Assembly: GCA_024349245.1 (NCBI GenBank)
Contig: JALDNG010001000.1
Location: 20,033-84,032, forward strand
Length of the DNA: 64,000 bases
Direction: 5' to 3'
From: Neodontobutis hainanensis
Taxonomy: Eukaryota > Chordata > Actinopteri > Gobiiformes > Odontobutidae
Below the pieces are notes generated by a model that was not told where the DNA came from, searched no databases, and was given only the letters and a program-made list of their open reading frames with translations. Of this stretch, positions 57,650-64,000 are shown piece after piece. The translations under genes were made by a program, and so were the position numbers. The stretch's first letter is position 1. Each line of letters opens with the position of its first letter.

Positions 57650-58310
57650 ATTCTAAGAAGCCCCTTCCTGCATCATAGCTTACTAGTTTATTTTTCACAA
57701 ATATAACACAAAAACAACTAACACTGAATTATTTTAACATATTTAAAGAAAGAACAAAGAACTTTAAATTGTGAGATCTGTTTCTTTTTAAGTCATTTCT
57801 TGAAGCTATTTATAGAAGTTTTAGTTCTAGACTATTCCACAGTTTAACTTTCTGAACAGACAGACATGTCTGTTTGACGTTGGTTGTGATCTGAGTTTAC
57901 TGAACACGAGTGTTCGTCAGAGCAGAGTTCATCTAAAACAGGTTCTGTCTTATTTTAAACATTATTTTTGCTATTTTAAATTTGACTAAGTGATTACATT
58001 TCAGTAAGTTAGAGTTTATGAGCAGCTTGTTTGTTGGGTGAAAATAATCTCTTTTATTTAGAATAAAATAAAATAAATAAACATGTAAATAAAATGTCAC
58101 CAATCCATCTTTATACAATGCCCCTGATGCCATATCTTTCAGGTTTTCTTAACAGAACTTTGTGATCAATGGTGTCGAAGGCTTTCTTCAAGTCTATGAA
58201 AATTCCATTTATGGGATTTTTATTTTTTATTGTAGATGTTATTTTTTCAACCAGCTCAATTACAGCCATTTCTGTGATTCAATTTGCTTGTAAGCCATAT
58301 TGATGGATTG
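57650..58310 (-). mobile_element. Non-LTR retrotransposon fragment (RT and C-terminus)
   Basis: The minus strand reads NGIFIDLKKAFDTIDHKVLL (RT motif A with its catalytic Asp), then after a deletion NVKQTCLSVQKVKLWNSLE, the typical C-terminal block of a fish LINE. The catalytic FADD box is gone. Confidence 0.6.
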
Positions 58311-58459
58311 TTTTGATATTTTATATAATTACATTTTTAGATTGGGATGACTTTAGCTATTTTCATGTTGTCCCTCAGAAGGAGGAGGCGACTCTGGCCC
58401 TTCTTGTGCAGGGCATTGGTGTTGTGGGCAGAGATGGAGTAGTCATCAAGATCAGTTTT
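58311..58459 (+). other. Short exon-like piece
   Basis: After an acceptor-like TCCCTCAG the frame reads KEEATLALLVQGIGVVGRDG. Too short to assign. Confidence 0.2.
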
Positions 58460-58573
58460 GTGCCTCGACTCGGACTTGGACTTAATTTTTTATTGCTCTG
58501 ACTCAAACTTGGACTCCTTTATTCTCAAACACAAGGACTCGAGACTTGCCTCGGACTTGAGCACAAAGGACTC
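58460..58573 (+). repeat. Left half of a GACTTGGACTC repeat, cut by an LTR
   Basis: Matches 52926-53030 and stops at CACAAAGGACTC, immediately followed by the LTR start TGTTACA. Confidence 0.8.
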
Positions 58574-59149
58574 TGTTACAAATGCATGTAATTGTCTGTG
58601 TGTTCCACCTGCAGGAGGAGTGGGGTGTGTCTGGTCTGGGCTCCTGATTGGCTGCTACCCTTTATAAGGAGGATGTTGAGGACCGGCTTCTCGCTCTCTG
58701 CTTCGCTCTGTGTTTCCGGCTAAGCTCCGCCTCCTGGTTGTGCTGCTGTCGATGCCAGGGGCAGCTTAGGCGTTCAGCTCCTCTTTTATGTTTTCAGTTA
58801 GTTCTTTTAGGTGATGGGTGAGGTGGTCCTGTTTTAACGGTTTGTTGTTTTACTTTAAGGGTTAGGATTGGTTAGGCAGGGACAGAGGAGTTAAGTCGGG
58901 TACGACGGTCCAATGGCGGGCTGACTCGGCTTGTTGCCCTCTTTTGTTCATTTTGTCCGACCCATCTCTGCCTTTTTGTTCTCCCTTGATTCTTATTTTA
59001 AATAGACAGTTGGAGCTTTAATTGTGTATGGCTTTTTGGTTTGTCCCAAACCCTCTGTTTAATTAATAAATTGTTGTTTTGTGTTGCTTTACACTTTGTG
59101 TGGTTTGACTTTATGTTCAGGTCCCTTTTGTTTAGCGGGGATCGTAACA
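58574..59149 (+). repeat. Full 5' LTR, first Gmr1-like family
   Basis: 576 bp from TGTTACAAATGC to GGATCGTAACA. It has a TTTATAAGG TATA-like site near 58663 and AATAAA near 59065. It is the longest LTR of this family here and serves as reference for the truncated ones at 12619 and 16406. Confidence 0.85.
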
Positions 59150-59153
59150 TATT

Positions 59154-59164
59154 TGGGGGCTCGT
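59154..59164 (+). promoter_or_regulatory. Primer-binding site (tRNA-Pro-like)
   Basis: TGGGGGCTCGT four bases after the LTR, identical to the first 11 bases of the known proline-tRNA primer site. Confidence 0.6.
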
Positions 59165-59298
59165 TAAAGTAGACTTTCTGTCTTGTGAGTTAATGGAGTA
59201 ATTCAGGTAGGACTGGCAGGTGTGTATTTTTTGTGAGTAGCTTTGTTTGTTGTGTGTTAGCCTTTTGTCTTGTGGCTGGCCTGATTCTGGGTTTAAAC

Positions 59299-59694
59299 AT
59301 GGAGTATAACCTGGATGAGTTTGTTTCTGCTCCCACTTTGGAGGTTTTGCATCGGTGTCAAAAAGATGATCTCTTGCTAGTTGCTGAACATGATGACATT
59401 GTGGTCACAAAGCAAGCAAAGAAAGCTACGGTAAAGACTCAACTTTATAATGCTTTGGTAGAGCGTGGGACGTTGACACTGATACACACCAAACCTAAAG
59501 GTCCTAGAACATCTTACTCTAGTAGTACGACAGATGAAGCAGTTAGATTAAAAGAGCTAGAAGTTGAATTAGAGTGTCTTGCTTTAAAGGAAAAGGAGCT
59601 CCAATATATTAATATGTTGGAGACAAAGAAATTGGAGCAACAAACACAGATTCACATGCGCGAATTAGAGCTTGATGTTGGTCCTCGGGTCTAA
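59299..59694 (+). pseudogene. gag: gag N-terminus, joined to recombinase gene R1
   Basis: Open from MEYNLDEFVSAPTLEVLHR to a stop at 59694, about 131 codons, with the same blocks as 12898 and no SINE. After ETKKLEQQTQI and HMRELEL (about 59671) homology to the other gag ends, and the sequence runs within 27 bases into R1 exon 1. The rest of the element is missing. Confidence 0.7.
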
Positions 59695-59696
59695 GT

Positions 59697-61864
59697 CTGC
59701 AACCAAAGAACAGCAGAAGCAGAGGCAAAGAGAGCCAAGGAGTCTGCGAAGGTGTGGCCACGGCAAGCCCGGAGCTGGGACTACAAGGAAATGCTCAAAC
59801 GTTACCCCTACAAACCGTCTAGGCAGGCTCTTCTGGTAGAGCTCCTCCAAAGAAAGTTTTGTGGCGAATGCTTCTAACCAAGCAGACCTGGAGTGCGAGA
59901 GAGGCTCACCAGCACGGCTGCGTTCCCACAGCCAGTGAACCTTCTGTAGCAGTCAGCTCTCAGCTCGGCGGCCGGTGTCAGCAGCTCTCGTCTCGGCGGC
60001 GGTGTCAGCTCTCGGCGGCGGTGGCGTCTCGGTGGTGGAGGATAGCAGCTCGAAGGCATCACCACCGATCAAGCGACCGAACATGGCAAAAGTAAGTTCT
60101 AAACCTCGCACATCAGTCCAGAAACTGTGAACAAACTGCAAGGTTTGAGCTCATTTTCTTCTGTCTGTATTTTTCAGAGATCAAGCTCAGTACAGCATAA
60201 ATGTCAGGGTCAAGATGACACAAATGGGGCTCTACGAAAGCTCTACTTCAAGGGCTACTTGATCAACACCCTGCTGGTCCCAAACTGCCAACGTCTCCAG
60301 GATGCTGAGGTACATCCAGCCAAGTGGGGATGAAGTCAGCTTGGACTTCCTGCTAAAGTCCACTGAGACCAAGATTACCTCACCCAACTCTGGCGCTTAC
60401 ATGGGCCCAGCCTCCATTCTGAACTATATCAAAACATGATCCGGTTTGTTCAGTGTTTGAAGACCCACCTGAGCTTGGCTGCAGCAGATCCTGACTTCTA
60501 CAGGAAGTGCCAAGCCTACATCGACCTCCTCGCTTCCATCAGAAAGCCAGTGGCCAAGTCCAACAGCAAGGTCATGTGTAAAACGAGGTCAGTTGCTAAT
60601 CTGCTTTCCATTTGTTTTTCTTTAATGACTTCCTCCATGTTGATAGTACTTATGTGCTGGCTGTACACATGGGGTTATGTGATACAGACATGTGTAGTTC
60701 TCCGCCACATTGTGGTCTTGTATGTCATTCTAGGTATGACCGGTTTGCAGAGGGCGAGAAGAGCCTTCAGGAGTGCCAGGCCGTCCTCCAGAAGGCCAAG
60801 AAAGACATGCTGTCCATTTATGGGAGTCTGCTGGAAGGTGACCACATGGCTTCAGAGGAAAAGACCATGTTCGGTATTACTGTGAAGCAATCCTGATCCT
60901 CGGCCACTTCCAGAGACCAGGAGCATTGGAGGGAATAACAGTAAGTGTCAGTAAGACCTCAGTTTTTGTGGGGGCATCAGCCTTAACAGATTATATTAGG
61001 TAGTCTGCAAAGAGGACGTTTATGTCAGTTATTTACTGTGTTTTTTTTTTTGTTTTTGTTTTTATGGACAGCAGAGTGAACACAAGACTGCGACAATGCA
61101 GATCGCCGTGTTTGCCCTCACAATGGAGGAGGCAGCAGTAAGTACACTTTGTACAGGCTAAATTGCCTTACCATGAAACATAGTGTCACCAGCAATGAAC
61201 CAACAGATATTATCAGATGTATTTTTTTGTCTTTGCAGATGCTGGACGCATACTACACATGGCTCAAGTCTAACAAGTTGTTTGTGTCATCGTCGGGCAC
61301 CAAGATTAGAAGTGCAACCAATGACCTCGCTTCGTCTGCACCAACAGTAAGTATTAACAGCAGTCCATAAGACCTAAAAGTTTATGTTGGATTAGCATTC
61401 AACTAATAACGTATTTGTGCATTTATTAAACGGCTCAGCCTCAAAGAAAATGATTCAAATTTGGGAGTTTCATCTCATATTTCTGCCCCATTGCAGCTAC
61501 AAACTGCCAAACATCCCGAGCCAGCAGATACGCAGGACCGTGGAGACAGATGTGGCTGCCAACTTCACAGAGGAGCAGAAGGCGTCTGTGGCCCCTACAT
61601 GGCCCATTCGACGGCAGTGGCAAACCAGCACTACTGGATGAAGACCCTGGACACTGTTGTGGCCACTTCAAACCTGCTCAGCTCGCTGACACGGTATGCA
61701 GTTATCTGAAACAGTTATAATTATGTCTCTCAATGCTCATCCATCAGTTTGTCAGTGTGTAACCTTAAAACCTTTTTTAATTTTGCAGCTCCTCGTCTGA
61801 CGACTCTGGCGAAGAGGACCCCAGGGCAGAGCAAAATGCTCAAAACTTGACCCAACTGCAGTGA
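59697..61864 (+). pseudogene. Tyrosine-recombinase-like gene R1, copy 2
   Basis: Exons: 59697-60091, 60178-60587, 60734-60940, 61072-61137, 61239-61346, 61497-61693, 61789-61864. The first part of exon 1 (EKPQEMLTTHL in copy 1) is missing because the LTR/gag piece is joined here. The catalytic boxes in the other exons match copy 1 (QRPG Arg, EHKT Lys, QQIRR Arg, MAHS His, NQHYW Tyr). Shared lesions: one base lost before the exon 3 Arg box and one before PYMAHS in exon 6. Private lesions: one base lost in TACGAAAGCTC (exon 2) and one gained in CTCGCTTCGTC (exon 5). The exon borders are intact. Confidence 0.6.
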
Positions 61865-62098
61865 AGATGGCTAAAGTCATAAAGGCAGAAGGATGTGCGG
61901 CCAATTATCTACATTACATTTACTTTGTGTTTCTGTGTATAAATCAACTTAAGTAGCAGTGACCCAACTCATTAGTATTTCAATGGACTCTATGTTTGTG
62001 TGTATTACAGGCATTGGTTATTTGCTTGTTGTTGTATTGAATATTTTTCTTTCTCTTGCAACGACAAGGATCGTCGCATCATTTCCTTTCCTTTGCAG

Positions 62099-62690
62099 TG
62101 TTTCAAGCCACAGGAGATGCTGCCTAACCACGTGTTGATGTTCTGCATGAAGAACCAGACTGATGAGGAGAGGAAAGCAGAGGTGGAGAGAGCCAAAAAG
62201 TCCATGAAGGCCTGGACCCTTCGAGGCAGAACCTGGGACTACAATGCCATGGTCAAGCGGTACCCCGATGAGGCATCCAGAAAGGCTCTTCTGGAAGACC
62301 TGCGTGAAAGACATTTTTTGATCCTAAATGACCCTGAGGCTGCACAGGAGGCACAGGCTGAATCCCATCACTGACCACCAGGTGCTTCAAGTGATTTGTT
62401 ATCCACTAGTACTAGTTACTTTTCATTTAATGCAGAGTCATTAAATTTAATATTGGAACAATGGCTTGTTTGTTTTTGTTTTTCATCTAATCATTCTAGG
62501 CCTGTTCAGCCGACTCTCAAAGACTGCCAGAGAGTCCTGAGTATCAGAGGCGGACATGCTGGGCATCCACAGGAAGCTCCTGGACCAGCAGCATTTGAAA
62601 GAAGACCAAATGATGATGTTCCGGTACTGCTGCGAAGCCATCTTTGTCCTGAGCTACCTCCAGCGACCAGAAGCAGTGATGGCATTTAAA
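62099..62690 (+). pseudogene. Second tyrosine-recombinase-like gene R2, copy 2 (partial)
   Basis: Exon 62099-62374 is uninterrupted here: FKPQEMLPNHVLMFCMKNQT, EVERAKKSMKAWTLRGRTWD, YNAMVKRYPDEASRKALLED and a stop. Exon about 62505-62690 again ends with YLQRPEAVMAFK and a GTAAGT donor, with a frame change near its start. The downstream catalytic exons are absent, as in copy 1. Confidence 0.6.
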
Positions 62691-62932
62691 GTAAGTACTT
62701 TTACTTTGCAGCGTTTCCTCAGTGTGTATAAGGTGTAGTGAATGTAGCAGCAACTCCTTAGTTTCCTTCGTCGCTTGGAGAGGCTGAGTACGGTCCTGTA
62801 TATTGCGTGACGAGCTGCGGCTTAAACACATTGACACCGAGTCCCAGAATGGATGCTTGTACGGTTTATTTAATTGACTGCTCAGTTGGCACATGTACAC
62901 AGTTGTAAAATACTTCAGATTGTGAATGTTTA

Positions 62933-63145
62933 CATTTACATTTATTCATTTGGCAGACGCTTTTATCCAAAGCGACTTACATTGTTCTACAGTAATTACC
63001 AGTGTTACAGACACTGGAGGCAAGGTGGGTTAAGTGTCTTGCCCAAGGACACAACGACAGTATGAACTGTGGGGAGAGTGGGAATCAAACCAACTACCTT
63101 CGGGTTGAAAGACGACTGCTCTACCCACTGAGCTACTGCCGCCCC
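62933..63145 (-). repeat. tRNA-derived SINE, present only in copy 2
   Basis: Flanked by TGTTTA at 62927-62932 and 63146-63151; copy 1 has one uninterrupted TGTTTAGC at about 37684. On the minus strand it starts with a tRNA-like GCAGTAGCTCAGTGGGTAGA and ends with AAGCGTCTGCCAAATGAAT. That tail resembles the LINE tail at 19130-19165, which would let the LINE machinery move it. Confidence 0.85.
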
Positions 63146-63361
63146 TGTTTAGCAAACGCTTGCGGTCAACAAATACTACGGCTACCCCGCTTCCCTCTCT
63201 CCTCCTATACCTGAGTGACAGTGAGTGCCACCTTTGAAACCAAGAGCTGTCACCGCCTACACCCACATGACCCACACCTCACCCTGGCAACCAGACAAAA
63301 GCAATCCGTAGATGAATAATATATACCATTCTGGCTCCTACAGTGAATATCTATTAATTAA

Positions 63362-64000
63362 TGCTTCTGTCAGGGCACAGAAAAGGGAATGCCGAAAAGC
63401 CGAAAGAAAATGGCGTAAATTGAAACTCCTAATTCATCATGAGGTATACAAAGAAAATCTGCATGTTTTCAATCAAACTTTGAAAAAAGAAAGAGAAATA
63501 TTCTTCTCAGAGCTCATCAACAACAGCAGTAACGACTCACGTGTCCTGTTTTCTACAGTGAACAGATTAACAAACCCTCCAACTCCATTTCCTCCAGAAT
63601 TAGTTTCCAACACTAAATGCAATGAGTTTGCATTGTTTTTAACGACAAGGTTCAAGGCATTAAACATGCGATACAGTCCAAAGGGCAAACAACAACACTG
63701 CAGCCACATAGGAGACCTTTGGTTGAGTTTACACATTTTACACCCATTAATGACAGAACAATTGAAAAAACTGTCTCCAGCCTGAGCTCATCCACCTGCT
63801 GCCTCGATGTTCTACCCACTAGATTTCTAAAATCAGTACTAAGCAGTTTGTTACCACAACTCACTGATATAGTCGATAATTCCTTACAGTCTGGAACCAA
63901 GTGCCTTAAAAACTGCTGTCATCAAGCCTCTCCTAAAGAAGAGCAGTCTTGATGCTACAGTACTCAACAACTATCGACCCATATCAAACCTGCCATTTTT
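63362..64000 (+). mobile_element. LINE ORF2 (region before RT and RT start), runs off the window
   Basis: The frame begins right at the end of duplication copy 2 with QKRECRKAERKWRKLKLLIH, then FNQTLKKEREIFFSELIN and VLFSTVNRLTNPPTPFPPEL. After frame changes it gives DVLPTRFLKSVLSSLLPQL and LNNYRPISNLPF, the first RT block, at the very end. This is the region before RT in fish L2/Rex1-like LINEs. Frame changes near 63660 and 63900 suggest it is dead. Confidence 0.75.

Larger units (their letters stand above)
41154..63361. repeat. Segmental duplication, copy 2 (blocks A' and B')
   Basis: Same order and orientation as 17191-37895. Unmatched parts are 43953-44170, the LINE at 45910-48463, 55097-59697 (Tc1, exon-like pieces, LINE, LTR and gag) and the SINE at 62933-63145. 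The right end (TATTAATTAAT) meets a new LINE at 63362. Confidence 0.9.

Noticed and set aside
58400..58450. Gene exon KEEATLALLVQGIGVVGRDG
   Set aside because: Short, one acceptor-like border only, no family match; kept as an uncertain piece only.

Overview
The window looks like nuclear DNA of a ray-finned (teleost) fish. Evidence: exons with GT-AG borders on both strands, tRNA-derived SINEs of the common fish type, L2/Rex-like and L1/Tx1-like LINEs, a Tc1-like transposon, a piggyBac remnant, and Ty3/gypsy-type LTR elements of the fish Gmr1-like kind. No bacterial or phage genes, rRNA, true tRNA genes or CRISPR arrays were seen. Most genes are fragments or carry frameshifts, so calls rest on domain motifs and splice sites more than on intact reading frames.

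Layout. 1-12.6 kb: LINE fragments, a Ser-rich minus-strand coding exon (3267-4028), an RBR ubiquitin-ligase exon relic (about 5.7 kb), a SINE, and a multi-exon minus-strand G2E3-like HECT ubiquitin ligase gene (6976-12148). 12.6-16.8 kb: a Gmr1-like LTR retrotransposon with a 5'-truncated LTR, gag broken by a SINE and a LINE, then integrase C-terminus, RT, RNase H and 3' LTR. 17.2-37.9 kb and 41.15-63.4 kb: two copies of one segment in direct orientation (blocks A-B and A'-B'), separated by a 3.3-kb spacer that holds a fold-back element and a TG microsatellite.

Each copy of the duplicated segment holds EF-hand-like exons with an L1 in the intron; a small minus-strand gene candidate; Gmr1-like pol fragments; a minus-strand gene for a very acidic protein with a TATA box; a piggyBac-derived spliced gene; and two adjacent, exon-split genes related to tyrosine recombinases (Crypton-like). 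The copies differ by private insertions. Copy 1 has an L2 tail, a double Gmr1 array and a MITE. Copy 2 has a LINE that replaces the Gmr1 array, a Tc1 element, a 5' Gmr1 LTR plus gag, and a SINE. They also differ by many 1-bp indels.

The two most notable systems are the Gmr1-like elements, in which integrase lies before RT-RNase H (a copia-like order with gypsy-type enzymes) at four places, and the duplicated tyrosine-recombinase-like genes, whose Arg, Lys, second Arg, His and Tyr active-site motifs are spread over separate exons. The window ends inside another LINE (63362-64000).
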